The position numbers and the translations under genes are program-made. A stretch of DNA of 64,000 nucleotides from Mesorhizobium sp. M8A.F.Ca.ET.218.01.1.1 (GTDB lineage Bacteria; Pseudomonadota; Alphaproteobacteria; Rhizobiales; Rhizobiaceae), in the NCBI RefSeq assembly GCF_004791165.1, contig NZ_SRUZ01000003.1, forward strand, positions 248,001 through 312,000. Reading direction: 5' to 3'. Position 1 is the first letter of the stretch. Every line of letters begins with the position of its first letter. This document shows, piece after piece, positions 8,653 to 17,277 of this stretch. The notes beneath the pieces are model-generated. The model searched no databases and had not been told where the DNA came from. It saw only the letters and a program-made list of their open reading frames with translations.

Positions 8653-9000
8653 ATGACAGAATACATCCCCGTATCAGACCACGCCGCCTCGGCGGCGCCT
8701 GGCTGCATGCCGGACAGCCGCCTTGTCGCGGCGCGGTTCGCAGCGCTTGCGCATCCGGCGCGGATCGAGATACTGAGGCATCTGTCCGCCAGCAATTCCT
8801 GCTGCTGCCGTGAGGTTGTCGACCATTTCGATCTGGCGCAGTCGACCATCTCCCAGCATCTGAAAATATTGGTCGAGGCCGGCCTTGTCCGCTTCGAGCC
8901 CGATCGTCAACGATCGCGCTATGCCGTCGATCGCGCGGCACTTGCCGACGTATCGGCGTCGCTCGGCGCGCTCATCAATTCCTGCTGCTCCGGCCGCTGA
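8653..9000 (+). CDS. ArsR/SmtB family metalloregulator
   Basis: 115 residues with a winged helix: HPARIEILRHL, then CCCREVVDHFDLAQSTISQHLKIL as recognition region. Three consecutive cysteines (50-52) lie at the start of the alpha-3 region and a further CC pair (111-112) at the C-terminus. ArsR proteins bind thiophilic metals or metalloids through such cysteines, and a C-terminal vicinal pair recalls one known arsenite-sensor type. The downstream exporter gene starts 25 bases later on the same strand, so this is probably an autoregulated two-gene operon. The ligand is inferred only as a soft metal or metalloid. Confidence 0.85.
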   Translation: MTEYIPVSDHAASAAPGCMPDSRLVAARFAALAHPARIEILRHLSASNSCCCREVVDHFDLAQSTISQHLKILVEAGLVRFEPDRQRSRYAVDRAALADVSASLGALINSCCSGR

Positions 9001-9025
9001 TCCTCTCACCCAAAAGGCAAGAAAA

Positions 9026-10909
9026 GTGGCCGAAAAAACCGTCTCCGCCGACACCTCGACACTCACGACATTGCGTAACCTCTGGCCCTATATGTGGCCG
9101 GCCGACCGCGCCGACCTTAGGGCGCGGGTGACCTGGGCGACGCTGTTGCTGGTCGTGGCCAAGGTGACGCTGGTCGCCGGTCCCTATTTCTTCAAATGGG
9201 CAACCGATGCGCTGGCGGGAGGCTTCAAATCGCCCCCGCCGCTGCCGTCGTTCATGCTCGCCCCGGTGATGCTGGTCATTGCCTATAATGTGCTGAGGCT
9301 TGTCCAGCTCGGCTTCAACCAGCTGCGCGACGCTCTCTTTGCCCGGGTCGGCCAGCATGCGGTGCGTCAGCTCGCCTTCCGCACCTTCGTGCACATGCAT
9401 CAGCTGTCGCTGCGTTTTCACCTGGAGCGCCGCACCGGCGGCCTGTCGCGCATCATCGAGCGGGGCACCAAGGGCATCGAGACGATCGTGCGCTTCATCA
9501 TGCTGAACACGGCGCCGACGATCCTCGAATTCGCGCTGACCGCCGGCATATTCGGTTTCACCTATGGCTGGAAATACGTGGCCGTGGTGGCGATCACCGT
9601 CTGCCTCTACGTCTGGTTCACGGTCAAGGCGAGCGACTGGCGCATCTCGATCCGCCGCGACATGAACGACAGCGACACCGACGCCAACACCAAGGCGATC
9701 GACTCGCTGCTCAATTTCGAGACGGTCAAGTATTTCACCAATGAGCGCATGGAGGCCGAGCGCTTCGACCGCTCGATGGCGCGTTACGAGATCGCCGCCA
9801 CCAAGACCTGGACCTCGCTCGGCTGGCTGAACTTCGGCCAGGGCTTCATCTTCGGCGTCGGCACGGTCGTCGTCATGTGCATGTCGGCGCTGGAGGTGCA
9901 GGCCGGCACCCAGAGCGTCGGCGATTTCGTTTTCATCAATGCCATGCTGGTGCAGCTTTCCGTGCCGCTCAACTTCATCGGCTTCATCTATCGCGAGATC
10001 CGGCAAGGGTTGACCGACATCGAGCACATGTTCGATCTGCTCGACGTGCCGCAGGAGATCGTCGACAAGCCCAACGCCAAGCCGCTGGCCGTGAGCGCCG
10101 GCAAGGTCGAGTTCCGCGACGTCCACTTCTCCTACGATCCGAACCGCAAGATCCTGAAGGGCGTCTCCTTCGAGGTGCCGGCCGGCAAGACCGTTGCCAT
10201 TGTCGGGCCGTCGGGGGCGGGCAAGTCGACCATCTCGCGGCTGCTGTTCCGCTTCTACGACGTGCAGGGTGGCCAGGTGCTGATCGATGGCCAGGATGTG
10301 AGGGATGTGACGCAGGACAGCCTGCGCGCGGTGCTCGGCATGGTGCCGCAGGACACGGTGCTGTTCAACGACACCATCGCCTACAACATCCGCTACGGCC
10401 GTGTCAGCGCCGGCGAGGAGGAGGTGCGCAAGGCCGCCGAACTCGCCCAGATCGGACCGTTCATCGAGAAGCTGCCGGACGGCTACAAGTCGATGGTCGG
10501 CGAGCGCGGGCTGAAACTTTCCGGTGGCGAGAAGCAACGCGTGGCGATCGCGCGCACCATCCTGAAGGCGCCGCCCATCCTGATGCTCGACGAAGCCACT
10601 TCGGCGCTCGACAGCCACACCGAACAGGAGATCCAGGCCGCGCTCGACCTGGTCAGCAAAGGCCGCACCACCATCGTCATCGCCCACCGCCTGTCGACGG
10701 TGATTTCGGCCGACGAGATCATCGTGCTCAAGGATGGCCAGATCGCCGAGCGCGGCACCCATGTCGAGCTGATGCGAAAGCACGGCCTCTACGCCTCGAT
10801 GTGGGACCGCCAGCGCGAGGCGACCGAGGCCGAGGAGCGGCTGCGCATTGCCCGCGAAAGCGACGAACTGGGTGTCGTCGTGCGCAGGCGCACGTCGGAA
10901 GTGTCGTAG
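9026..10909 (+). CDS. Atm1-type ABC exporter (fused permease and ATPase)
   Basis: 627 residues from GTG at 9026, preceded by AAAAGG; an upstream in-frame ATG would run through the ArsR gene and is unlikely. An N-terminal six-helix ABC membrane domain contains the Atm1 hallmark LNFGQGFIFGVGT and ends in the LFDLLDVP linker. The ATPase has Walker [11 protein letters not shown] (near 393), signature LSGGEKQR (near 498), Walker B ILMLDEATSALD and H-loop IAHRLST. Atm1 homologues export glutathione-sulfur compounds and, in bacteria, glutathione-metal conjugates. Pairing with an ArsR regulator favours heavy-metal detoxification here. Confidence 0.88.
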   Translation: MAEKTVSADTSTLTTLRNLWPYMWPADRADLRARVTWATLLLVVAKVTLVAGPYFFKWATDALAGGFKSPPPLPSFMLAPVMLVIAYNVLRLVQLGFNQLRDALFARVGQHAVRQLAFRTFVHMHQLSLRFHLERRTGGLSRIIERGTKGIETIVRFIMLNTAPTILEFALTAGIFGFTYGWKYVAVVAITVCLYVWFTVKASDWRISIRRDMNDSDTDANTKAIDSLLNFETVKYFTNERMEAERFDRSMARYEIAATKTWTSLGWLNFGQGFIFGVGTVVVMCMSALEVQAGTQSVGDFVFINAMLVQLSVPLNFIGFIYREIRQGLTDIEHMFDLLDVPQEIVDKPNAKPLAVSAGKVEFRDVHFSYDPNRKILKGVSFEVPAGKTVAIVGPSGAGKSTISRLLFRFYDVQGGQVLIDGQDVRDVTQDSLRAVLGMVPQDTVLFNDTIAYNIRYGRVSAGEEEVRKAAELAQIGPFIEKLPDGYKSMVGERGLKLSGGEKQRVAIARTILKAPPILMLDEATSALDSHTEQEIQAALDLVSKGRTTIVIAHRLSTVISADEIIVLKDGQIAERGTHVELMRKHGLYASMWDRQREATEAEERLRIARESDELGVVVRRRTSEVS

Positions 10910-10923
10910 TCGGTGGAGTGCCA

Positions 10924-10968
10924 ATCTCCCCCCTTGTGGGGGAGATGCCCGGCAAGGCAGAGGGGGGC
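10924..10968. repeat. Rhizobial palindromic intergenic repeat unit
   Basis: ATCTCCCCC (10924-10932) and GGGGGAGAT (10938-10946) form a perfect hairpin, followed by GCCCGGCAAGGCAGAGGGGG. Units of this type are scattered between genes in rhizobia. A related inverted pair lies at 53356-53475. The hairpin follows the ABC gene and may stop or stabilise its transcript. Confidence 0.6.
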
Positions 10969-11047
10969 TGTCCCGCGGTCATCTCCGGTTTCTTTCGGAG
11001 CAGGCGCCGCTGTCTGGGCCTTTCCACAAATCAATCGAGAATCCTGC

Positions 11048-11078
11048 TTGACCTCAACTTAAGTTGAGATTGTAGACC
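11048..11078 (+). promoter_or_regulatory. SoxR-type (MerR family) promoter
   Basis: A perfect 16-bp palindrome CTCAACTTAAGTTGAG (11053-11068) lies between TTGACC (11048-11053) and TAGACC (11073-11078). The spacer between the two boxes is 19 bases. An over-long 19-bp spacer with a centred CCTCAA...TTGAG dyad is the hallmark of SoxR-activated promoters. It faces the monooxygenase gene at 11122. No soxR gene is in the window. Confidence 0.68.
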
Positions 11079-11121
11079 GTCGCTCGAGAGCCGCGAAACA
11101 GCATCCTCGAGGACGAGACAA

Positions 11122-11475
11122 ATGGATATGAGCGTTACGAATCAGAACGTTAACGGCAGCAGCGTGTTCAGGGTCGACAAGTTCGTCGTACCCGCCGCCG
11201 CGCGCGAGGAGATCCTTAGCAAGGTCAGGACGACACACGAATTGCTGCGCCAGCAGCAGGGTTTCGTGCAGGATTTCCTGCTAGAGCAATTTTCGGGGCC
11301 AGGTGAATTCAATCTGGTGACGATCGTCGAATGGGAAAGCCAGGCGGCCGTCGACAAGGTCGTGCCGATCGTCAAGGCGGCGCAAGAACGCGTTGCCTTC
11401 AACCCGCAGGAGACGCTCGCCCGGCTCGGCGTCAGGGCCGACATCGCCAACTATCAGCGGGTTCCTGGGCTCTAG
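11122..11475 (+). CDS. Antibiotic biosynthesis monooxygenase (ABM) domain protein
   Basis: 117 residues of ferredoxin-like ABM fold: FRVDKFVVPAAAREEILSKV, the central HELLRQQQGFVQDFL, and LVTIVEWESQAAVDKV. Family members are small cofactor-free oxygenases acting on quinone-like or aromatic compounds. The upstream SoxR-like promoter suggests induction by redox-cycling compounds, which fits a quinone-handling role; that is inference. Its stop and that of the convergent SMP-30 gene share the palindrome CTAG at 11472-11475. Confidence 0.72.
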   Translation: MDMSVTNQNVNGSSVFRVDKFVVPAAAREEILSKVRTTHELLRQQQGFVQDFLLEQFSGPGEFNLVTIVEWESQAAVDKVVPIVKAAQERVAFNPQETLARLGVRADIANYQRVPGL

Positions 11476-12344
11476 CCCGGCCAGCCGACACCGGGTGCCG
11501 GCGCTTTAATGCCGAGCACTTGGCCGGTGCGGGCATCGCTGACCATGTGCTCGAAGCCGCGCCATTCGGCGGCGGTGATGAATAGCGTTTTCCTGTCCGC
11601 ACCGCCCAGCATGCAGGCAAAGCAGCCGCGATCGGCGGTGACGGTCTGCAAGACGTCGCCGCCTTCGCGCACCCGCACGCAGTGTTTGTTGGGCACGTCG
11701 GCGTACCAGGCCGCCCCTTCGGCATCGAGGCAGATGCCATCGGGATATCCGTCTAGCGCGGCCCAGACGCGCCGATTGGACATAGTGCCGTCGGCGGCGA
11801 TGTCGAAACCGGTGAGCCGGCTGGCATGGGATTCGGCGATGATCAGCGTCTTGTTGTCGGGCGTCACCGCCATGCCATTGGCGAAGGCGATGCTGTCAGC
11901 CACTTGGCCGATCGTGCCCTCCGGCGTGATCAGCACGATGGTGCCGGGGCCGAAATGCTCGCCGGCAGCCGGCGCCGGCCCGCCGCCATTGACATAGATG
12001 TTGCCGCGTCCATCGACGACGATCTCGTTCCATGGGCTTTTGGAGAGGGCTCGCAGATCGGCATGGGTGACGAGCGAGCCATCGGCTTCCTGCCGCAACA
12101 GCAGGCCTTCGCGGCCCGCGATCACCAGCAGCCGGCCATCCGGCAGCCAGTCGATGGAGTAGGGCAGCACGGCCGGGATGGTGAGCATGACCTCGCTCTT
12201 GCCGCCTTCGTCCACAGCGATGATCTCGCCGGTGCCCCAGTTGCAGACCCACAGGCGTCCGTCATGCCAGCGCGGCGATTCGCCGAAGGCGAGACCGGTG
12301 GCAATGAGACGCTGGGGAAGCGGGTGAAGAGCGTGGTTCTGCAT
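11472..12344 (-). CDS. SMP-30/gluconolactonase family protein
   Basis: 290 residues of six-bladed propeller. Expected metal ligands are present: Glu22 in LAFGESPRWHDG, Asn in IAFANGMAVTPD, and Asp in GYPDGICLDAEG. Family enzymes hydrolyse sugar lactones and related esters using Ca2+ or Zn2+. The substrate is unknown. Initiation at 12344 places MQNHALHPLPQ ahead of the first blade, and no better start is visible. Confidence 0.8.
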   Translation of the reverse strand: MQNHALHPLPQRLIATGLAFGESPRWHDGRLWVCNWGTGEIIAVDEGGKSEVMLTIPAVLPYSIDWLPDGRLLVIAGREGLLLRQEADGSLVTHADLRALSKSPWNEIVVDGRGNIYVNGGGPAPAAGEHFGPGTIVLITPEGTIGQVADSIAFANGMAVTPDNKTLIIAESHASRLTGFDIAADGTMSNRRVWAALDGYPDGICLDAEGAAWYADVPNKHCVRVREGGDVLQTVTADRGCFACMLGGADRKTLFITAAEWRGFEHMVSDARTGQVLGIKAPAPGVGWPG

Positions 12345-12576
12345 AGCGAGGAACTCCTTGTTGGACGACGGCTTGCAAGACGGCGTCGTCTCATCAAGGA
12401 CGGGCGGGGGATGGGTGTCCCGACTTCAGCGTCAGCATTTTCGTTGGCCGGAACGCTGCCCCTCACTTTGAGGTCCCGATAGCTCAGGTTTGAATTCCTA
12501 TATCCCATTGTGCTGCCGATATTGTTTCGTCACAATAACCCGTGGGAAGTTTTTCCTAGCACTTAGGGATTTTTGA
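12345..12576. other. 232-base intergenic region before the DUF4375-like gene
   Basis: The right half is clearly AT-richer than the left (23 GC of 60 in 12541-12600), marking the edge of the presumed acquired segment near 12500. No integrase, direct repeat or tRNA was seen at the border. Confidence 0.4.
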
Positions 12577-13848
12577 ATGTTTGGCTTTTTCTCCAGAATA
12601 TCCAAGAGAATCGCCCAGGCTTCGTCTGGTGTCCAGTCTCCAGCAGCGAGGCATGCATCGAGACCCCGGTTCTTGTTGCCGGTGATCGTGCCCCGGTCGA
12701 TCGTAGATGAGGCGAACGAAGAACCTTTCGAAGTCGTCTTCGCTGTTGAGAAGTTCATCCAAAGCATGGTTTCCGAGGGGCTTTACCGTAAATGGGAGAT
12801 TAACCCGAAGGCGATGCAGGTCTCCCATGCTGATTTGTATTCGGCGGAGGTAAAGAACGGTGGCCATAGTCAATTCATCCATAATGCCGGCGAGGAGTTC
12901 GACGCTATGGTTGCAAACGCCCGCGCGGCTCTGACGGCCATTGGCGCAAAAGGGCAATTGGCGGCTCTCGAAAAGATGTCCACCTGGGTCGCCGATCACC
13001 CTGACGAGGCCGAAGAACAGACTGGCTTCGAGGGCGGCCGCGACGATTTTCTCGATACACTTGACCATGCGTTCTACGACGCCGACGAAGCTTCACCAAT
13101 GATCGAGCTGTTGGCGCGCTGGATCGTGTCCTGGCCTGACCTGCGAGTTGTCGAAGACGAGACCTTCGATGAGGCCATACTTCAGTTGGCAATGGCCAAT
13201 CCTCGTCGTGAACCTCGGCTCCTCCATCAATCGATCGCCGAGCTGGTCGGTCAGATGATCAGCGCTCGGAACGTGGGAGTCAGTCTCGCTTGCGCCAATG
13301 CAACGCCGCCGGAGGTCAGATTGTTGCTGGGCATGGCCAGGATGCTGGATGTCGATGGCGAGAAGCAATTGGTTTTTCAACTCCGGACCAATTCGAATGA
13401 GCCTCGCCTGTGCGTTGCAACGGGCAGCCACGCAGCATTTTATGAGTGCATACCTCCAGAGGCACCAGCGATTATTCGCCCCGGTGAAAACCTATTCACA
13501 GCCGGCGCGCCGCGCGTTGGCCGCAGGCTCGGGTACGCGGACGGGCAAATGGTAGCAAAAGTGATTGAGCTAGCGGAGGAGTATCATGCGCCGGTTGCCG
13601 TCGATCTTCTGTTGCGAAAGATTGGGGTCGATCCGACCAAGGCTATCGTTTCGGCGAATTCGGTCGTTCAGCGTGCGGAGGGGCCGGTTGTGAATTGGGT
13701 GGTGATGGCTGGTGGTCACGCTTTTCTCTTCCAGTCGTACCCGGATCGTGGCGTGCTGCTCCGCGGCGACCACGAAGAAAGTCTTGCGGAGGTTCATCGA
13801 AATGAGCTTCAGGAGTATTTTGACCTCACCGCGGCAGCTGGCGAATAA
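12577..13848 (+). CDS. DUF4375-like (DMP19 family) protein, likely acquired
   Basis: 423 residues. From about residue 50, FIQSMVSEGLYRKW...NGGHSQFIHNAGEEFDAMVANA resembles the DMP19/DUF4375 domain, a small helical domain of unknown function. The C-terminal half (HAAFYECIPPE...EGPVVNWVVMAGGHAFLFQS) is not recognised. The first 45 residues are basic and may be a variable leader. AGGGA lies seven bases before the ATG. Base composition is clearly lower in GC than around it: I count 23 GC of 60 in 12541-12600 and 30 of 60 in 13441-13500. It is a lone gene without visible partner, and function is unknown. Confidence 0.65.
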   Translation: MFGFFSRISKRIAQASSGVQSPAARHASRPRFLLPVIVPRSIVDEANEEPFEVVFAVEKFIQSMVSEGLYRKWEINPKAMQVSHADLYSAEVKNGGHSQFIHNAGEEFDAMVANARAALTAIGAKGQLAALEKMSTWVADHPDEAEEQTGFEGGRDDFLDTLDHAFYDADEASPMIELLARWIVSWPDLRVVEDETFDEAILQLAMANPRREPRLLHQSIAELVGQMISARNVGVSLACANATPPEVRLLLGMARMLDVDGEKQLVFQLRTNSNEPRLCVATGSHAAFYECIPPEAPAIIRPGENLFTAGAPRVGRRLGYADGQMVAKVIELAEEYHAPVAVDLLLRKIGVDPTKAIVSANSVVQRAEGPVVNWVVMAGGHAFLFQSYPDRGVLLRGDHEESLAEVHRNELQEYFDLTAAAGE

Positions 13849-14087
13849 ATTGTTCGTGGTGGATCCGAGCAGGCCCTTCAGCTGCCATTGCTTACTCGAG
13901 AAGAACACTTCATCGGCGTGGCGGCGCTGAGCGATGCCACTTGCCGGTGCCGCTCTGCTCGACGACCAGCACGGGTCGCCATCGCGGCGAAAGCTGGCGA
14001 CAAACTCGCGCCGCCGATTGTCGCGTTGCGGGCAGGGGGTGTTTCCGCTATTGAGGCCGGACCTGAAACAGGGACCGCCCCCAGCCC
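13849..14087. other. 239-base intergenic region upstream of psd
   Basis: GC content is high again from about 13900, which marks the right border of the lower-GC segment. No gene, hairpin with T-run or clear promoter boxes recognised; the psd promoter must lie here. Confidence 0.4.
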
Positions 14088-14786
14088 ATGAGCCTTGTCG
14101 ACACGGTCAAGAACGCGTTCGTACCGATCCATCGCGAAGGCTATCCCTTCATCGCGGCCTTTGGCGCGGCGACGCTGTTCCTCGGCTATTTCTCCTCGAT
14201 CCTGTTCTGGGTCGGCCTGATCCTGACCGCCTGGTGCGTCTATTTCTTCCGCGATCCCGAGCGCGTCACGCCTGTCGACGATCGCCTGGTGGTAAGCCCC
14301 GCCGACGGCATCATTTCGGCGGTGGGGCCTGCCGTGCCACCGCGCGAGCTTGGCCTCGGCAATGTCGAGATGACCCGCATCTCCGTGTTCATGAACGTCT
14401 TTTCCTGCCACGTGAACCGCTCTCCGGTGCGCGGCCGCATCGCCAAGATCGAGCATCGCCCTGGAAAGTTCCTCAATGCCGAACTGGATAAAGCGAGCAC
14501 CGAAAACGAGCGCAATGGGCTGGTCATCGAGAGCCCCAACGGTACGGTGGCGGCAGTCCAGATCGCCGGCCTGGTGGCGCGCCGCATTGTCTGCTGGACC
14601 GAGGCCGGCGCTTCGATCGGCACCGGCGAGCGTTTCGGCCTGATCCGTTTCGGCTCGCGTGTCGACGTGTTCCTGCCTTTGACCGCCACGCCGCGCGTTG
14701 CCGTCGGCCAGACGGCCGTCGGCGGCGAAACGGTGCTGGCCGAATTCGGCGGCATCGCCGGCACGCCCCTCGTACGGATTTCCTGA
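14088..14786 (+). CDS. psd: Phosphatidylserine decarboxylase proenzyme
   Basis: 232 residues, the short form common in alphaproteobacteria. It decarboxylates phosphatidylserine to phosphatidylethanolamine at the inner membrane. One or two hydrophobic helices lie at residues 20-50, then [13 protein letters not shown], and [15 protein letters not shown] with the catalytic His. The self-cleavage site is Gly189-Ser190 in RFGSRVDVF, which generates the pyruvoyl group. The stop is three bases before the GTG of pssA, so the two are almost certainly co-transcribed. Confidence 0.93.
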   Translation: MSLVDTVKNAFVPIHREGYPFIAAFGAATLFLGYFSSILFWVGLILTAWCVYFFRDPERVTPVDDRLVVSPADGIISAVGPAVPPRELGLGNVEMTRISVFMNVFSCHVNRSPVRGRIAKIEHRPGKFLNAELDKASTENERNGLVIESPNGTVAAVQIAGLVARRIVCWTEAGASIGTGERFGLIRFGSRVDVFLPLTATPRVAVGQTAVGGETVLAEFGGIAGTPLVRIS

Positions 14787-14789
14787 CCG

Positions 14790-15608
14790 GTGGGCACGCA
14801 GTATAAAAAATTCGAGGCCCATGCCAGCGGCGGTCCCCGCATCCGCGAGATCCCGATGCGCATGGTGCTGCCCAACCTCGTCACCGTGCTTGCCATCTGC
14901 GCCGGCCTGTCCGGCATCCGCTTTGCCTTCGAAAACCGCTTTGAAACCGCCGTTGTCATGGTGCTGCTTGCCGCCTTCCTCGACGGCATCGACGGTCGCC
15001 TGGCACGAATGCTGAAAGCCACCTCCAAATTCGGCGCGCAGATGGATTCGCTGGCCGACATCGTCAATTTCGGTGTCGCGCCAGCGCTGGTGCTTTATGC
15101 CTTCCTGCTCGACCGTGCCGGCTCGCCGGGCTGGATCGCGGCACTTTTGTTCGCGATCGCCTGTGGTTTGCGGCTGGCGCGCTTCAACGTGCTCGACGAC
15201 GAGAAGGCCGAGCGCCCGATATGGCAGAGTGAATATTTCGTCGGTGTGCCGGCGCCTGCTGGCGCCGTGCTGGTGATGCTGCCGCTCTATCTCTATTTCC
15301 TGCGCCTTGGGGCGGAGCCCAGCCGGCCGGCCGCCTTCGTCGCCACCGGCTTCACCATCCTGGTCGCCTTCCTGCTGGTCAGCCGGTTGCCGGTCTATTC
15401 CGGCAAGAGCGTCAAGATCCCTGGCGACAGGGTGCTGCCGGTCATCCTCGCCGTCGTGCTCTATATCCTCCTGCTGATGACCTATCCCTGGTACACGCTG
15501 ACGGCATCGGTCGCGGGCTATCTGATCTTCCTGCCGTTTTCCGTGCGTGCCTACTCCAAGCGCGCCAGGCTGGAAGGCGAGAAGGTGCCGCCTTCGGATA
15601 TAGGTTAG
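14790..15608 (+). CDS. pssA: CDP-diacylglycerol-serine O-phosphatidyltransferase
   Basis: 272 residues, GTG start at 14790. It makes phosphatidylserine, the substrate of Psd just upstream. The CDP-alcohol phosphotransferase motif is complete: DGIDGRLAR, eight residues, G, three residues, D, three residues, D (ending DSLADIV). About eight membrane helices follow. The order psd-pssA with a 3-base gap is typical of rhizobia. The stop overlaps that of the convergent TetR gene by four bases. Confidence 0.93.
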   Translation: MGTQYKKFEAHASGGPRIREIPMRMVLPNLVTVLAICAGLSGIRFAFENRFETAVVMVLLAAFLDGIDGRLARMLKATSKFGAQMDSLADIVNFGVAPALVLYAFLLDRAGSPGWIAALLFAIACGLRLARFNVLDDEKAERPIWQSEYFVGVPAPAGAVLVMLPLYLYFLRLGAEPSRPAAFVATGFTILVAFLLVSRLPVYSGKSVKIPGDRVLPVILAVVLYILLLMTYPWYTLTASVAGYLIFLPFSVRAYSKRARLEGEKVPPSDIG

Positions 15609-16198
15609 GGTCGCAGACCACGGACCAACAAATCGGTCCAGGCGGACGCGAAGCGTTCGTCGCTGACCTCGATCGAGCGCTCGGCCCAGATCGCTTCGAA
15701 GACGCGGAACATGGCGACGCTGCCGACGATGACGGCGGAGACCGCGTCGCTGTCATGGGGACGCAGTTCGCCCTGGCGCTGGCGCTCCCGCAACCATTCG
15801 GCGACTGCGTGGTACGTGCTCTGCATGATCTCGCCACGCGCCGAGGCTTTCAATTCCGGAAAGGGCTCAAGATCGCGCCACAGGATTCTGAGCACGTCGC
15901 GATTCGCGCCGAGTTTTTCCAGCATGCTCTCCACGATCCGCCGCGCCCCCTGATCGACAGGAAGCACCTGTTCGCCAAGCTCGGCGCGTCCTTCCCGCGC
16001 CGTTCCAACAAACCGGTCGATTGCCGCGGCAAGCAGCGCCTCCTTTGAGGGAAAGTGCTTGTAGAGCGCACCCGAGCCACGCGACAGGCCGGCGGCTTCC
16101 TGAATTTCGGGAACGCTGGTCCGGTCATATCCGCGCTCGGCGAACAGGCGAATGGCTTCGCGTAAAATGCGCTCGCGTCCGGCGGATGGCGGCTTCAT
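15605..16198 (-). CDS. TetR family transcriptional regulator
   Basis: 197 residues from ATG at 16198; the frame is open further but the upstream residues are not TetR-like. The N-terminal helix-turn-helix is clear: RILREAIRLFAERGYDRTSVPEIQEAAGLSRGSG followed by LYKHFPSKEALL. The ligand domain is not recognisable. It follows the NmrA-like gene on the same strand (79-base gap), so it likely regulates that gene and itself, perhaps through the dyad at 17163-17182. Confidence 0.87.
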   Translation of the reverse strand: MKPPSAGRERILREAIRLFAERGYDRTSVPEIQEAAGLSRGSGALYKHFPSKEALLAAAIDRFVGTAREGRAELGEQVLPVDQGARRIVESMLEKLGANRDVLRILWRDLEPFPELKASARGEIMQSTYHAVAEWLRERQRQGELRPHDSDAVSAVIVGSVAMFRVFEAIWAERSIEVSDERFASAWTDLLVRGLRP

Positions 16199-16277
16199 GG
16201 CTATTCCTGTCACTCGATCCTGGTGGTGGAGATTCGGCGCCCGACAGTACCATTCTCGCGCGAAATCGTAGGATCGC

Positions 16278-17090
16278 TCACGGCGCGCATCCACCCTGCT
16301 CGGAAAGCCATGCCTTCCATGTTCTTTCTCCCAGCCGTTCGCTGGTTTCGACCAGGCCCAAGGCAAGGCTTATCTTTCGACTCACCGGAAACGGCAGAAT
16401 GAGGCGCCGGAGCCCGAGCACATCCCGGTATTGTCGAGCGAATGTCGAGAACGGCATCACCTCGGGTCCGCCGATCTGCGGGCGGACACCGCGTTCCCCG
16501 TCGCTGACAGCCTGGGCCAGATATCTGGCGACATCGCGTGTATCGACAGGATTTGAGGGCGAAGTCGGCAGCAGCCAGACCGGCAGCCATCTCAGCCCGG
16601 CCAGCATCTGCGCCAGAAGGTAAAAGAATGGCGTCGCGCGGATGACCGGCCACGAAAGTGGCGACTCTCGCACAAGCTGCTCGCCCGCCAGCTTCACGCG
16701 GCTATAGGGCAGGGTGCTGAAGTCGAGGCCGACGATCGACACGAAGATGAAATGCGAGACATTGGCGCGCTGCGATGCGGCAAGCAGCCGCCGCGTGCCT
16801 TCGACGTCGACATCCGACGGACTGGAGAAGAAATCGATCGGCCGCATACCGCGCCTGGCGATCGGCGACAACGTTGCGGCATGGATGACCGTATCGACGC
16901 CGCCAAGGGCATCATCAATGCCTTCGCCCGTTGCGAGGTCGCCAAGCGCCCATTCGACCGCCCATTCGACGGCGCGGTCCAGCCTCGCTTCCCTGGCCAG
17001 CAACCTGACAGTGTGCCCGGACGCGGTCAGTGCCGGCACGAGATCGTGTCCGAGATGCCCGGTGCCGCCGGTGACGAGGATCTTTGCCAT
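16278..17090 (-). CDS. NAD(P)-binding NmrA/atypical SDR protein
   Basis: 270 residues. The N-terminus MAKILVTGGTGHLGHDLV is a GxxGxxG dinucleotide-binding loop. YSRVKLAGEQLVRESPLSWPVIRAT gives the YxxxK pair of extended/atypical SDRs, and the C-terminal half matches NmrA-like quinone-reductase or epimerase-like proteins. A short internal duplication EWAVEWAL occurs near residue 42. It probably forms an operon with the TetR gene downstream. The substrate is unknown. Confidence 0.78.
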   Translation of the reverse strand: MAKILVTGGTGHLGHDLVPALTASGHTVRLLAREARLDRAVEWAVEWALGDLATGEGIDDALGGVDTVIHAATLSPIARRGMRPIDFFSSPSDVDVEGTRRLLAASQRANVSHFIFVSIVGLDFSTLPYSRVKLAGEQLVRESPLSWPVIRATPFFYLLAQMLAGLRWLPVWLLPTSPSNPVDTRDVARYLAQAVSDGERGVRPQIGGPEVMPFSTFARQYRDVLGLRRLILPFPVSRKISLALGLVETSERLGERTWKAWLSEQGGCAP

Positions 17091-17162
17091 GCTGGATCTC
17101 CTCGCCGTGCAAAGGAGGTGTCATGTCGCGCTGGCAGAAATATGCATGCTCAGCCTGCCTTA

Positions 17163-17182
17163 GTGAGTGAATACTCTCTCAC
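17163..17182. promoter_or_regulatory. TetR-type operator candidate
   Basis: GTGAGTGAATACTCTCTCAC is symmetric at 16 of 20 positions and lies 73-92 bases upstream of the NmrA-like gene's ATG. Size and symmetry fit a TetR dimer site, and the TetR gene is the next gene of the presumed operon. Confidence 0.5.
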
Positions 17183-17277
17183 CTTAGATTTGTCCATCTG
17201 AATCGCTGCGGCAGGATGGCGCGGTCCTTGGTCATGCGAAGACGACAGCGGGCCTCGAAAGGGGGCGTAGGTGGCAA

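Noticed and set aside
8975..10924. Very long open frame antisense to the Atm1-type exporter gene
   Set aside because: High-GC third-position bias leaves antisense frames open. The plus-strand protein carries all ABC motifs, while the antisense product has none.
11281..11300. Possible fourth copy of the dispersed repeat (TAGAGCAATTTT)
   Set aside because: Only 11 bases match, and it lies inside the monooxygenase coding sequence.
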